Shown here in pieces: positions 9,304-20,054 of a DNA stretch of 64,000 nt. The DNA is from an uncultured bacterium. Lineage in GTDB: Bacteria > Myxococcota_A > Polyangia > Polyangiales > Houyiibacteriaceae. The DNA lies in contig CALJDU010000020.1 of NCBI GenBank assembly GCA_938024995.1, forward strand, positions 62,001-126,000, given 5' to 3'. The notes beneath the pieces are model-generated. The model was not told where the DNA came from. It saw only the letters and a list, made by a program, of their open reading frames with translations, and did no database searches. A program made the position numbers and the translations under genes. Each line of letters starts with the position of its first letter. Position 1 is the first letter of the stretch.

Positions 9304-9555
9304 ATGGGCGCGCTCACGTTCAACGTCTGGCTGCTCGTGGTCGCGATCGTGCTGCTCGCGATGTTCTTCGTGGTGCACTTGGCGATTTTGGTTCGTGTGT
9401 TTCGGTCGGAGCTCCCGACGGGCTGGAAGGTCGCGGCGCTCCTCCCTCCGGTCGCGCCGATCGCGGCGATCCGAGCCGGTCGGAAGCCGCTCGCGCTCTT
9501 CTGGGGGCTCGTCCTTCTTGGATATGTCTGCGTGCGCGTTCTCGGCGCGGCGTAG
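9304..9555 (+). CDS. Small membrane protein (83 aa)
   Basis: 83 residues with two hydrophobic stretches (about residues 7-30 and 63-82) separated by a basic loop containing LPTGWKVAALLPPVAPI. It starts 9 bp after the hom stop and is probably co-transcribed with it. No family recognised. The frame is short but follows the codon usage of its neighbours and has a clear two-helix membrane pattern. Confidence 0.55.
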   Translation: MGALTFNVWLLVVAIVLLAMFFVVHLAILVRVFRSELPTGWKVAALLPPVAPIAAIRAGRKPLALFWGLVLLGYVCVRVLGAA

Positions 9556-9627
9556 CCGCCACCTGAAGTCTGCTCACTCGGCGCGCACAATCTGATCGAG
9601 CACCTCGCGTCGTGGTACTGTCCGGCC

Positions 9628-10524
9628 ATGAGGCGCGCGTTCGTTGGGCTCTCCATCCCCCCTCTCTCTTTCTCTCGTTTGCTTCACGCGGGTTTACTCA
9701 GCGCGAGCATCTTGTGCCTGAGCGCGTTCTCCGGGACGTCGGCCAGCGCGCAGCGGAACAACCCGCTGATCGAGCAAGGCGAAGGTCTCTACGACGAGCT
9801 CCGGTTTGAAGAGGCGCTCCAGGTGCTCTCGGCGGCGCTCGTGCGCTCCGGAAACACGAACGAAGACCGCGCGACGATTTTCCGTTTGCTCGCGTTCACC
9901 TACAACGCGCTCGGTCGCGATGAAGAGAGCGCCGGCGCGTACCGGAGCCTCCTCTCGCTCTCGCCTGACTACGAGCCCGAAGGAACGGTCGCGCCGCGCG
10001 TGAGGACGTTCTTCTCTCAAGTACGGACCCAGTGGGAGTCTGAAGGGCGTCCAGGTCTTCCGCCGCCTGCGCCGGTCACGATCGCGCACCGCTCGCCCGC
10101 GCAGCAAGATCGAACGGTCGCGGTTCAGCTCCGCGCCTCTCTTGAAGATCCAAGCCAGCGCGTCGAGCGATTGGTCTTGGCGTATCGGCAGGGGACCAAC
10201 GATGTCTTTCGTCGCGTCGACTGCGACCGGGATGGCGACGACTTCCTCGCGACGATCCCTGGGGAAGACGTTCGCCCACCACTGGTCGAGTACTACTTTG
10301 AAGCGGTCGACGGCAGCGGCCTCCCGGTCGCGGCTCGTGGAGATGTCGCGGCGCCGCTCCGGATCGCGGTCGAGGCGGAGCAAGAGGGCGGCATCGCGAC
10401 CAAATGGTGGTTCTGGACGGCGGTTGGGGTCGGGGTCGCCGCGGCGATCGTGACGACGGTGGTCGTCGTGCGGAACAACAGCGGCGGACCGGAACAAGGC
10501 ACGCTGATCGTCAATCCACGCTGA
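9628..10524 (+). CDS. Exported TPR protein with C-terminal membrane helix
   Basis: 298 residues. A long N-terminal signal sequence ends near SASAQ. Helical repeats EALQVLSAALVRSGN and LLAFTYNALGRDEESAGAYRSLLSLSPDYEP (residues about 50-115) look like two TPR units. A beta-rich middle domain (about 140-250) contains VEYYFEAVDGSG. A single hydrophobic helix near the C-terminus (about 258-280, WWFWTAVGVGVAAAIVTTVV) is followed by a short tail. It probably sits in the inner membrane facing the periplasm. The architecture recurs in the TPR/PEGA protein at 13560. Function unknown. Confidence 0.75.
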   Translation: MRRAFVGLSIPPLSFSRLLHAGLLSASILCLSAFSGTSASAQRNNPLIEQGEGLYDELRFEEALQVLSAALVRSGNTNEDRATIFRLLAFTYNALGRDEESAGAYRSLLSLSPDYEPEGTVAPRVRTFFSQVRTQWESEGRPGLPPPAPVTIAHRSPAQQDRTVAVQLRASLEDPSQRVERLVLAYRQGTNDVFRRVDCDRDGDDFLATIPGEDVRPPLVEYYFEAVDGSGLPVAARGDVAAPLRIAVEAEQEGGIATKWWFWTAVGVGVAAAIVTTVVVVRNNSGGPEQGTLIVNPR

Positions 10525-10576
10525 GCCGCGTCCGCGAAATACTCCGCGGCCCGAACCGACCGCGATAGAAGAGCCC

Positions 10577-11431
10577 ATGGCAGAAGAGACCGCTCGCTAT
10601 CCCTACGTTCACGTCGACGTGCGAACCGCGGATGTCGACGTCACCTCCATGCGCCTCTTCGAGGAAGGCGCGACGGGGGTGGAAGAGCGTGACGCGCAGA
10701 CGATGCTGTCGCAGTCCAAAGCAGACGTGACCTTGGTCGCTAGCTTCGAGACGGAAGAGATCGCGGCACGGGTCGCGGAGGCGCTCGGCGGACGGGTCGA
10801 GATCGTCGAGGGCGATGCCTGGCGCGATGCTTGGCGCGAGTACTTCTACGTTCAACGGATCGGTGAGCGGCTGGTGATCCGGCCGTCGTGGCTCGAGCAC
10901 GAGGATCCACGCGAAGGCGACGTTGTGCTGACGCTGGACCCCGGGGCGGCGTTCGGGAGCGGGATCCACGAGACCACGCGGCTGTGTCTTCGCGAGGTCG
11001 AGTCGACGATCCGCGGCGGTGAGCGCGTGCTCGACGTGGGCTGCGGGAGCGGAGTGCTAGCGATCGCGGCGCAGATGCTCGGCGCGGGGTCCGCCCGCGG
11101 GGTCGATGTCGACGAGGACGCGGTCACCGTGAGTAACGAGAACGCGGAGCGCAACGGCGTCTCCATCGAGGTCGACACGACCGACATCGCGAGCGTCAAC
11201 GGTCGCTACGATTTGGTCCTCGCGAACATTCAGGCGCACATCCTCTTGCCAATGGTCACGCCGCTGGTCGCGCGGGTCGCTCCGGGCGCGCGGTTGGTCT
11301 TGAGCGGCGTCCTGGAGACGCAGCGCGACGAGGTGACCGAGGCGTTCAAGGGCGCGGGGCTCGTCCATGAGCGCACGGAGCAAGAGGGTGAGTGGGTCGC
11401 GATCGTGCTGAGCGCCGGCGCGGAACCGTGA
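10577..11431 (+). CDS. prmA: Ribosomal protein L11 methyltransferase
   Basis: 284 residues. It methylates lysines and the N-terminus of ribosomal protein L11 using S-adenosylmethionine. LTLDPGAAFGSGIHETT is the PrmA family signature, and LDVGCGSGVLAIAA (about residue 152) is SAM motif I. LVLANIQAHIL gives the N-x-x-x motif near the active site. The stop TGA overlaps the GTG start of rsmE in a GTGA arrangement, so the two translation-related methyltransferases are translationally coupled. Confidence 0.95.
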   Translation: MAEETARYPYVHVDVRTADVDVTSMRLFEEGATGVEERDAQTMLSQSKADVTLVASFETEEIAARVAEALGGRVEIVEGDAWRDAWREYFYVQRIGERLVIRPSWLEHEDPREGDVVLTLDPGAAFGSGIHETTRLCLREVESTIRGGERVLDVGCGSGVLAIAAQMLGAGSARGVDVDEDAVTVSNENAERNGVSIEVDTTDIASVNGRYDLVLANIQAHILLPMVTPLVARVAPGARLVLSGVLETQRDEVTEAFKGAGLVHERTEQEGEWVAIVLSAGAEP

Positions 11432-12141
11432 GTCGACCTTCTCCCGCGGGCGCGGTTCGTCGCTTCTTCGTTTCTGATCTCGCCGCGGGAGAGCTCACCC
11501 TCGACGCGCACGCGAAGCGGCACGCGCAGGTCGTCCGCGCGAGCCTGGGTGACGCGGTGGAGCTCTTTGATGGAAAGGGTCGACGCGCGCGCGCTGTGGT
11601 GCTCGCGATGAAACCGTTTCGCTGTCTGGTGGACGCTCCGCAAGCGCGGCCGGATCGATCGCGACCGACGCTCATCCTCGGGACGCCCAAGAAGCTCGAC
11701 GTGATTACGCGAGCGGCGACCGAGCTCTCCGCGCGGGCGATCCACTTAGTCTCGTCGACGCGGTCCGTATCGCGTTGGGCAGCGAGCAAAGAGGCTGAGA
11801 AGCTGGAGCGACTTCGTCGCGTCACGATCGAGGCCCTGCGCCAGTCCGAAGGCGACTATCTTCCTGATCTCTTCGCGCCCGCACCCTTGAGCGAGGTTCT
11901 CTCGCGGGCTCCCGAAGAGGGCTACTTTTTCGATGCGCGAGGCGGCCAACGGATCCGGCCCGGCTCGGCAGACGCTTGGCTCGCGGTCGGCCCCGAGGGC
12001 GGGTTTACCGACGACGAAAAGGGTCGCATGGAGCGTCACGGCTTTTCCCGGGCCTCGCTTGGAGAGACGATCTTGCGCGTCGAGACCGCGGTGATCACGG
12101 CCCTCGCGATCACGCTGGCCTCGGCGCCGTCACGCGCCTAA
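11428..12141 (+). CDS. rsmE: 16S rRNA (uracil-1498-N3)-methyltransferase
   Basis: 237 residues from the GTG at 11428, which overlaps the prmA stop by 3 bp. RsmE methylates U1498 of 16S rRNA. Evidence is the N-terminal PUA-like region RRFFVSDLAAGELTLDAHAKRHAQVVR and the C-terminal SPOUT knot: VGPEGGFTDDEKGRM followed by LGETILRVETAVITAL, both diagnostic. An alternative in-frame start at 11392 would lie inside prmA and adds residues unlike the family. Confidence 0.93.
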   Translation: MSRPSPAGAVRRFFVSDLAAGELTLDAHAKRHAQVVRASLGDAVELFDGKGRRARAVVLAMKPFRCLVDAPQARPDRSRPTLILGTPKKLDVITRAATELSARAIHLVSSTRSVSRWAASKEAEKLERLRRVTIEALRQSEGDYLPDLFAPAPLSEVLSRAPEEGYFFDARGGQRIRPGSADAWLAVGPEGGFTDDEKGRMERHGFSRASLGETILRVETAVITALAITLASAPSRA

Positions 12142-12150
12142 ACAGTACGG

Positions 12151-13527
12151 GTGGCTCGCGTACACACCTTGTCTTGGCTCTCACTCGTCGGAGTTTGTTT
12201 CGCGCTCGTCCCGTCGTTCGCGGCGGCGCACGGACGTTTCCCTGAAGCACAGGCGATCGAGTCGCACCCCAGCGACCCTGATCTTCTAGCGGTCTTCACG
12301 ACGTTCGGCGCGTTGGTTTCCCGGGACGGTGGCGCGACGTACCGCTACACCTGCCGAGAGGTCATGAACGTCAGCTTGAGCGAAGATCCGACGCACCTCT
12401 TGCTCTCGGACGGCGCGCTCTCGGTCGCCTCGTTCGATGGGCTGACGCGTTCGGACCCCGCCATCTGCAACTTCGGCTACCCGGAACCGGAGCTGGAGCG
12501 GGTGGTGGTGATCGACCAGGTCCGCGATCCAAGTGATCCGCTCGGGGTCTACGCCCTGACCTCGTCGGGGAGCGCGGACAACTCGCTCTTCTACTCGTCC
12601 GATGACGGGTTTTCGTTTACGGCGACCAGCGATCCCATCGAACCCGAGCTCTTTGAAAAGGTGCGGGTGTCGCCGTCCAACCCCGACGTGATCTACTTGA
12701 GCGGCGCGTACCCGGCGACTCCGGAGCTCCCGCGGCGAGCGTTCGTGCACCGCACAGACGATCGCGGCGCGACGTTTACCCGCTTCCCGTTCACGCTTGA
12801 GAACGAAGAGCGCAACGTGCACGTGCTCGGCGTCGATCCCCGAAACCCGATGCGCGTCTTTATGCGCGTCGTGCGGTCGCGGGATTTCGAGGAGCGGCAG
12901 GATCGGCTGGTGGTCAGCGAAGATGGTGGCGAGACGTTTGCTGACCTCCTCTCGATCACGGAGATCCGCGGGTTCGCGATCTCGCCGGACGGCGAAACGG
13001 TCTGGGTGGGTGGCCGCGGAAGCGCTCCGGATGTGTTGCCAGATGGCGGGTTGCCAGACGTGATGGATGTTCCGCTCGCGGGCACGGGTCTGTTCCGGAG
13101 CGATGATGGCGGAGAGACGTTCACTCGGATCCAAAGCGAGATGCGGATCGGCTGTCTCGCGCTTCGGGCCGGCGAGCTCTGGGCGTGCGCGGACAACTTT
13201 TTGGACGGCTTCGCGATCGGTCGCAGCGCCGATGGGGGCGAGAGCTTCGACGCGGTCCTCCGATTCGAAGAAATCGCTGGCCAGGTCGAGTGCACGCTGG
13301 AAGATGACGCCCGGTCGGCGTGCCGTCTTCCCTATGCCGACGCCGTTCGTGATCTCCGGCTCGACAGCGGTATCGGGCCGGTGGACGCGGGCCCGGACGG
13401 CGGAACGGGCGGAGACGACCCGGGCTGTGGGTGCGCGGTACCTGGTCGCTCCGGGGCGCAGGGCGGACAGGGTGTCGTGGCCTTCGTATTTGTGCTCATC
13501 GCGATCCGGAGGCGTCGACTGCGTTGA
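12151..13527 (+). CDS. Exported BNR/Asp-box repeat protein with MYXO-CTERM-like tail
   Basis: 458 residues, start GTG, signal peptide ending at SFAAA. At least six Asp-box motifs of the S-x-D-x-G-x-[TS]-[WFY] type are spaced along the chain (SRDGGATY, SDDGFSF, TDDRGATF, SEDGGETF, SDDGGETF, SADGGESF), indicating a sialidase/photosystem-assembly-type beta-propeller. The C-terminus has a Gly-rich linker, the motif DPGCGCAVPG, a hydrophobic helix and the terminal RRRRLR. That order (Cys motif, helix, Arg cluster) matches the MYXO-CTERM sorting tag, so the protein is probably displayed on the cell surface. It follows rsmE by 9 bp but is functionally unrelated. Confidence 0.8.
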   Translation: MARVHTLSWLSLVGVCFALVPSFAAAHGRFPEAQAIESHPSDPDLLAVFTTFGALVSRDGGATYRYTCREVMNVSLSEDPTHLLLSDGALSVASFDGLTRSDPAICNFGYPEPELERVVVIDQVRDPSDPLGVYALTSSGSADNSLFYSSDDGFSFTATSDPIEPELFEKVRVSPSNPDVIYLSGAYPATPELPRRAFVHRTDDRGATFTRFPFTLENEERNVHVLGVDPRNPMRVFMRVVRSRDFEERQDRLVVSEDGGETFADLLSITEIRGFAISPDGETVWVGGRGSAPDVLPDGGLPDVMDVPLAGTGLFRSDDGGETFTRIQSEMRIGCLALRAGELWACADNFLDGFAIGRSADGGESFDAVLRFEEIAGQVECTLEDDARSACRLPYADAVRDLRLDSGIGPVDAGPDGGTGGDDPGCGCAVPGRSGAQGGQGVVAFVFVLIAIRRRRLR

Positions 13528-13559
13528 CGCTTTTCGTGGTCTCTAAGTATGCTTCCCCC

Positions 13560-14699
13560 ATGTGGCGTAGCTTCTCCGTAGGTCTGTTCGTTGGTTTGTT
13601 GTGCTTTTCTGCGGCGAGCGTGTCAGCGCAAGATGACACTGCTCGAGCTCGTGCAGCATTCACCAATGGCGTCGAGGCCTACGAGAGCGGCAACTACCAG
13701 CACGCGCTCGAGCAGTTTCAGAGCGCCTACCGTCTGCGTCCGCACCCGAGCGTCCGGATCAACATGGCCAACTGCTACGAGCAGTTGAACCGCCCGGTGG
13801 AGGCGATCGAGCACTACGAGCGTTTTCTCGCGGATTCCGAGAACGTCGATGAGACGAAGGCCGCAGAGGTCCGCGGCTCGATCGAGCGTCTCCGGCGACA
13901 GGTGGGCGAGATCTTCGTTCGCGTTCAGCCCGACGGCGCCATGGTCAGCATCGACAACGCAGAGTCACGCCGCGCGCCCATCTTGGACTCCATCGCGCTT
14001 CCCGCAGGAGCGCACACCGTGACCGTGGAGATGGAGGGCTTCCGGACGGAGCGCAGGGAGATCAACGTGGTGGGTGGTTCGCGCGGCGAGGTGCGCGTGA
14101 ACCTGCGTCCCGGGAGCAACATCACCACGGCGACCAACACGGCGACCAACACGGCGACGACCGCAACCAACACGGCGACGACCGCAACCAACACGATCAC
14201 CAACACGACCGACACGTCCGACACCGACAGCGTGGATCGCGTCAACCAGGTCACGGAGCTCGATCCGAGCAACCAGCAGACGATCGATCTGACGGATCCC
14301 GCGGACCCTTCCGACAACGGCCCGCGCTTCTTTAATACGCCCGCGATCACCACGACCTTGCTCAGCGTTGGGTTCGGCGCTGGGTCGGTGATTTGCGCTT
14401 TGCTCGCCAACCAGTCGGACGCGGACTTTGAGGATGCGGTCCTCCGCTCGAACAACAGCGCGCTCGGTTTGCCCGCGCAGCAAGCAGCGCATGACGAGGG
14501 TGTTGAGTTCGCTGCGACCGCGAGGCGGCGCGCGCTCCTGGCCGACATTTTTGGTGGCGTCGCGGTCGTTGGGCTCGGACTGACGGCCTACTTCCTCTTC
14601 GTCTGGGACGGCGACGAGGAAGAAGAAGAGGCGCAGCTGACGATGTCTCCGTGGATGACCGGTGAGTCGGGCGGAGTGTCCCTTCAGGGCTCGTTCTGA
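13560..14699 (+). CDS. Exported TPR-PEGA protein
   Basis: 379 residues from the ATG at 13560. The signal peptide ends at SVSAQ. Residues about 28-115 are TPR-like (GNYQHALEQFQSAYRLRPHPSVRINMANCYEQL). Residues about 120-185 form a PEGA-like beta domain with ALPAGAHTVTVEMEGF. A Thr/Asn/Ala repeat linker (about 190-225, TNTATTATNTATT) links to two hydrophobic helices near residues 263 and 327. The linker comes from a near-perfect DNA repeat at 14134-14200. Related in design to the exported TPR protein at 9628. Function unknown, probably envelope-associated. Confidence 0.8.
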   Translation: MWRSFSVGLFVGLLCFSAASVSAQDDTARARAAFTNGVEAYESGNYQHALEQFQSAYRLRPHPSVRINMANCYEQLNRPVEAIEHYERFLADSENVDETKAAEVRGSIERLRRQVGEIFVRVQPDGAMVSIDNAESRRAPILDSIALPAGAHTVTVEMEGFRTERREINVVGGSRGEVRVNLRPGSNITTATNTATNTATTATNTATTATNTITNTTDTSDTDSVDRVNQVTELDPSNQQTIDLTDPADPSDNGPRFFNTPAITTTLLSVGFGAGSVICALLANQSDADFEDAVLRSNNSALGLPAQQAAHDEGVEFAATARRRALLADIFGGVAVVGLGLTAYFLFVWDGDEEEEEAQLTMSPWMTGESGGVSLQGSF

Positions 14700-14703
14700 A
14701 CCG

Positions 14704-15780
14704 GTGACGGGACGCCACGCGCGACGCGAAGCGAGACGAGGCAGGTACGTTTACAACGCCTGGGGGGTCGCGCTGACCTTGCTCGTCGGGTGCTCGCTTT
14801 CGATCTCGCCGGACGAGAGTCGGCTCGGTCCTGACGGTGGGGTGGTCGACACGGGAACGGACACGAATCGTCCAGATACCTCTCGCGACACGGGGTCGAG
14901 CGAAGACACCAACCCGGGCGAAGACACCAACCCGGGCGAAGACACCGGCGGGATGTGTCGACCCAGCGATTGCGACGATGGAATCGATTGCACGGAAGAT
15001 TCGTGCGATCGAAGCGGGCGCTGCCGGAACCAGCCGCTCGATGAACGTTGTCCGGCAGGCCAGGAGTGCAACCGGCGAATGGGCTGCGAGCCGCTTCCTT
15101 GTCCCGATGAAGACGGCGATGAGGTCTGCGATGCAGACGATGTTTGTCCTGGCAGCGATGACCGCATCGACAGCGACCGAGACGGGCGACCCGATGGCTG
15201 TGATCGCTGTCCCGCGGACGCGCCTCCTGAAGACGCGGACGGGGACGGAGTCTGCGACAGCGACGATGTTTGCCCGACCGGAGACGACCGCGTCGATGGC
15301 GATCGTGACGGAACGCCGGACGCCTGTGACCGCTGCCCAGCGGATCCCTCTCCGGACTGCGTGACGCCAGATCCGTGCGCGACGCTCCCTGAGATCCCGC
15401 TTCCTGCCATGGTCGGTGAGTTCAGGGTGACGTCGGTGCAGCTCAACGGTGGTCGCAACGTGGTCCGCGCGCGGCCAGGTGAGACGGTCGGCGCTCGCAT
15501 CGCGTTCAGCCCGCGTGACTGTGCTTGCCCACGCTGCATCGATCAGCTCCAGATCGGCTTCGAGTCCGAAGACCGCTTCGAGTACTGCGCCTACAGCGCT
15601 GTCCCGGGTTGCTCCCCCGCGAGTCGCCTCGTCATCGCGGACAACCGTATCGAGGCGCCGATGGAGCCCGGCCTTCACTACATCGAGGGGCGGATTGGGC
15701 AGGAGTTCTTCTGCTCGCTTGCGCGTACCTGGTGGGACAGCCCACCCACGCGTCTCGGCGCGATCTGCGTTAGCGAGTAG
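14704..15780 (+). CDS. Lipoprotein with thrombospondin-3-type calcium repeats
   Basis: 358 residues from the GTG at 14704, 4 bp after the previous stop. An earlier in-frame start at 14662 would overlap the upstream gene. The lipobox is LLVGC. A linker with exact repeats of NPGEDT is followed by Cys-rich CRPSDCDDGIDCTEDSC. Asp-rich repeats then read DEDGDEVCDADDVCP and DADGDGVCDSDDVCP, typical of TSP3 calcium-binding loops. The C-terminal ~130 residues have more cysteines (CACPRCIDQ) and form an unrecognised domain. Likely on the outer membrane surface. Confidence 0.75.
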   Translation: MTGRHARREARRGRYVYNAWGVALTLLVGCSLSISPDESRLGPDGGVVDTGTDTNRPDTSRDTGSSEDTNPGEDTNPGEDTGGMCRPSDCDDGIDCTEDSCDRSGRCRNQPLDERCPAGQECNRRMGCEPLPCPDEDGDEVCDADDVCPGSDDRIDSDRDGRPDGCDRCPADAPPEDADGDGVCDSDDVCPTGDDRVDGDRDGTPDACDRCPADPSPDCVTPDPCATLPEIPLPAMVGEFRVTSVQLNGGRNVVRARPGETVGARIAFSPRDCACPRCIDQLQIGFESEDRFEYCAYSAVPGCSPASRLVIADNRIEAPMEPGLHYIEGRIGQEFFCSLARTWWDSPPTRLGAICVSE

Positions 15781-15793
15781 GGCGCAAACGAAA

Positions 15794-15831
15794 GAGCCCG
15801 TTTCGCGTGAACGAAACGGACTCTCGTTTTG
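15794..15831. terminator. Bidirectional intrinsic terminator
   Basis: Arms 15794-15806 and 15813-15825 pair over 13 bp with one mismatch around loop CGTGAA. TTTT follows at 15828-15831. It lies between the convergent lipoprotein gene (ends 15780) and E2 gene (ends 15854). On the minus strand the arm is followed by only a short T stretch, so termination is better supported for the plus strand. Confidence 0.75.
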
Positions 15832-15853
15832 TTGGCACGGGCGACCCGCGCGG

Positions 15854-17107
15854 TCAGACCTCGAAGTCGCCGGCCTCGAGGATCTCGCTGATCCGGTAGA
15901 GGAAGCCGTTCGCGTGGACTCCGTCAACGACGCGGTGGTCGTAGGTGAGCGCCATGTACATGACGGGGTGAATCGCGATGGTGTCTTCGCCATCGCGGTT
16001 CACGACGACGACGCGCTTCTTGATGGTGCCGAGGCGGAGGATGCCGACGTTGGGCTGCGAGATGATCGCGCCGCCGACCAGGTTGCCCTTGCGTCCCGGG
16101 TTGCTGATCGTGAACGACTTCGCGGACAGGTCGTCGGGCGTGAGGTCTCCGCTCTTGGCGCGCTGCGCGATGTCGCCGATGGCGCGCGCGACCCCGCGAA
16201 CGGAGAGCTCATCCGCGGTACGGATAACCGGGACGACGAGGCCCTTGGGCGTGTCCACCGCGATGCCGAGGTTGACCGAGCCGAGCTTGACGAAGGCGTC
16301 ATCAAGGACGCGCGCGTTGAGCTCGGGGAACTCTCGAAGCGCGCGCGCGGTCGCGACCGCGGCGAAGGTCAGGTACGAGAGGGAGATCCCCTCGGACTTG
16401 TAGGCGCCCTTGTGTGCGTTGCGCAGGACCGCGGTCTTGTGAAGGTCGCACTCCGCGAACGTAACGACGTCCGGCGCGGTGCGCTTCGAGTAGACCATGT
16501 GGTCGGCGATGATGCGGCGCCGCCGAGAGAAGGGGACGACCTCATCGCCAGGGCGCTCGATGTAGGGCGGGACGCGGAACGCGCCGGAGGGCGCCGCGCT
16601 GATCGCGCCACCGCCTCGCGGAGCACGTGCGCGTGGCGCCGCCGGAGCGGGCGCGGGACGAGGCGCGGGAGCCGCCGCGCGAGCCGCGCTCCGTACAACA
16701 TCGTCTTGCGTGATTCGGCTACGACCACCGGTTCCTTGCACCTTCGCGAGGTCGACGTCGCGCTCACGCGCGAGCTTCCGAACAGAAGGAGAGGTCGGCG
16801 CGTCACGGCTGGGATCGGCGGGAGGCGCGTTGACCGGTGGGGCGCTCTGGACGGTCGCCGCCGCGGTCGCGGTCTCATCGATCTCGCAGAGCGTTTCGCC
16901 CACCGCGATGATGTCGTCGATCGCGCCGAAGATCGCGGTCACGACCCCGTTGACCGGTGACGGGATCTCGCTGTCCGCCTTGTCGGTGAGGATCTCGACG
17001 ATCGGTTGGTCTTTTACGACGGCGTCACCGACCGCCACCAACCACTTGCCGATCGTTCCTTCCACCACGCTCTCGCCGAGCTGTGGCATCTCCACTTTCG
17101 TCGTCAT
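15854..17107 (-). CDS. 2-oxoacid dehydrogenase complex E2 (dihydrolipoamide acyltransferase)
   Basis: 417 residues from the ATG at 17107, where the chain begins MTTKVEMPQLGE as usual for E2; an in-frame ATG at 17122 adds five residues. The lipoyl domain carries its attachment lysine in EILTDKADSE (Lys43). A peripheral-subunit-binding domain follows near residues 125-160 (VRKLARERDVDLAKVQGTG), then an Ala/Pro linker. The catalytic acyltransferase domain ends with YDHRVVDGVHANGF, the HxxxDG active site. Which substrate complex it serves cannot be told, because no E1 or E3 is adjacent; the lipoyl sequence looks closest to branched-chain types. Confidence 0.9.
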   Translation of the reverse strand: MTTKVEMPQLGESVVEGTIGKWLVAVGDAVVKDQPIVEILTDKADSEIPSPVNGVVTAIFGAIDDIIAVGETLCEIDETATAAATVQSAPPVNAPPADPSRDAPTSPSVRKLARERDVDLAKVQGTGGRSRITQDDVVRSAARAAAPAPRPAPAPAAPRARAPRGGGAISAAPSGAFRVPPYIERPGDEVVPFSRRRRIIADHMVYSKRTAPDVVTFAECDLHKTAVLRNAHKGAYKSEGISLSYLTFAAVATARALREFPELNARVLDDAFVKLGSVNLGIAVDTPKGLVVPVIRTADELSVRGVARAIGDIAQRAKSGDLTPDDLSAKSFTISNPGRKGNLVGGAIISQPNVGILRLGTIKKRVVVVNRDGEDTIAIHPVMYMALTYDHRVVDGVHANGFLYRISEILEAGDFEV

Positions 17108-17197
17108 ATTGCGGGGCACCATAACCGATTTCCGAACGCGCGCCTCGCGGAGATCGTCGTCCTGCTCGAAAGTGATCGTCGGCGTTCGAGAGTCTGG

Positions 17198-17428
17198 TCA
17201 GTGATCCGCGGTGACGGTTCCAAAGCCACCCGCCGCGGCCGCTCCGATGTCATCGGCGGTGAGGTAACGACCGACGAAGATCGCCGCCGCAGCGCCTACA
17301 ACGACCCACACCACGACGCGGATCACGAAACCTGCGTCTCGCCCGCGAAGCGCCTGAACATCCGGGTCCCTCGCCAGATCGTCCTCCGTGGGCTCTTGAT
17401 CTGCCGCCGATTCATCCATCGAGGTCAT
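17198..17428 (-). CDS. Small single-helix membrane protein
   Basis: 76 residues. An acidic N-terminal half (DESAADQEPTEDDLARD) is followed by one hydrophobic helix (about residues 34-57, VIRVVVWVVVGAAAAIFV) and a short tail. It lies 90 bp upstream of the E2 start on the same strand. No ribosome binding site is obvious for either ATG (17428 or 17419). No family recognised; the acidic-then-helix layout and its fit in the gap make it plausible but not certain. Confidence 0.5.
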   Translation of the reverse strand: MTSMDESAADQEPTEDDLARDPDVQALRGRDAGFVIRVVVWVVVGAAAAIFVGRYLTADDIGAAAAGGFGTVTADH

Positions 17429-17535
17429 CTGTTGGAACGATAGCGTCGTCGGCGATGAAACGGAACGCGCCCAAAAGCGTGGCTCAATGTTCCGCGCAGT
17501 GGCGGTTTCGGAATGAACTTGTGTAGGCTCTCACC

Positions 17536-17853
17536 ATGCTCGAAGAACTCGACCGAGAAGATCGTCTGCGGCTAATGCGTTTCGTGTGCTCTTTCGCGTG
17601 GGCGGATCACGAGATCCAAGACGCGGAGCGCGAGTTCATTGGTCGCCTGATGACCGCGCTTGAGCTGTCAAAAGACGAGCGAACGGAAGTGGATGGCTGG
17701 CTGGAGCGTGCTCCTGAAGTCGATCCTTTCGAGGTCCCGCTTGAGCACAAGGAGCTCTTTCTCGATACCGCGCGTGCGATGATCGCCGCCGACGGCCGCC
17801 TCGATCCGGATGAGATGGTAAACCTCACACTTCTTGAGCACCTGCTGGGCTAG
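17536..17853 (+). CDS. TerB-like (TerB/DjlA N-terminal) protein
   Basis: 105 residues, all-helical. FAWADHEIQDAEREFIGRL and the second half-motif MIAADGRLDPDEMVNLTLL match the two metal-binding D/E-rich helices of the tellurite-resistance TerB fold. In this family the domain binds divalent cations at the membrane face, but the substrate is usually unknown. It is monocistronic here, with a 257-bp gap to ompA downstream. No other ter genes are nearby. Confidence 0.7.
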   Translation: MLEELDREDRLRLMRFVCSFAWADHEIQDAEREFIGRLMTALELSKDERTEVDGWLERAPEVDPFEVPLEHKELFLDTARAMIAADGRLDPDEMVNLTLLEHLLG

Positions 17854-17922
17854 CAGTGTTGCCGAGCACAATGATGTGGTGTAACCAGCGGCAAAATGCT
17901 GGGCCACGGTAGTTGTGGTCGG

Positions 17923-17941
17923 CTCCCAACACTTGTGGGAG
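17923..17941. other. Palindrome upstream of ompA promoter
   Basis: CTCCCA-ACACTTG-TGGGAG: 6-bp perfect arms around 7 bases. It lies about 63 bp upstream of the -24 element at 18004, at a distance where activator-binding sites for sigma-54 promoters are often found. It could equally be a 3' hairpin of the TerB-like gene, but no T-tract follows. Confidence 0.3.
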
Positions 17942-18003
17942 TGATCCCTCGGCTTCGGTCGGGAACACCACGAAAAACCTCTCTTGAATCTCTGTGAAAC
18001 CAC

Positions 18004-18019
18004 TGGATCGCGACTTGCA
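18004..18019 (+). promoter_or_regulatory. Putative sigma-54 (-24/-12) promoter of ompA
   Basis: TGGATCGCGACTTGCA. GG at 18005-18006 and GC at 18017-18018 are separated by exactly 10 bases, and the -12 half reads TTGCA. Consensus is TGGCACG-N4-TTGCA; only positions 4 and 5 differ. The predicted transcript would start near 18030, leaving a leader of about 80 bases before the ATG at 18111. Confidence 0.55.
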
Positions 18020-18110
18020 CAAAGCCCGCGCCAAGGTTTCACGTCGACTCTACGACTCTCTCAACCAACTTTGCAGACTACCCTTGAAACGGGTCCCAGA
18101 AGGGGAACAC

Positions 18111-20027
<1,917 letters not shown>

Positions 20028-20054
20028 TCTCACGTAGGTAGATTCCAACACCAC

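Noticed and set aside
14362..15993. 543-codon minus-strand frame opposite the TPR-PEGA and TSP3 lipoprotein genes
   Set aside because: Low-complexity Arg/Ser-rich translation with no domain, opposite two good genes; typical GC-rich shadow.
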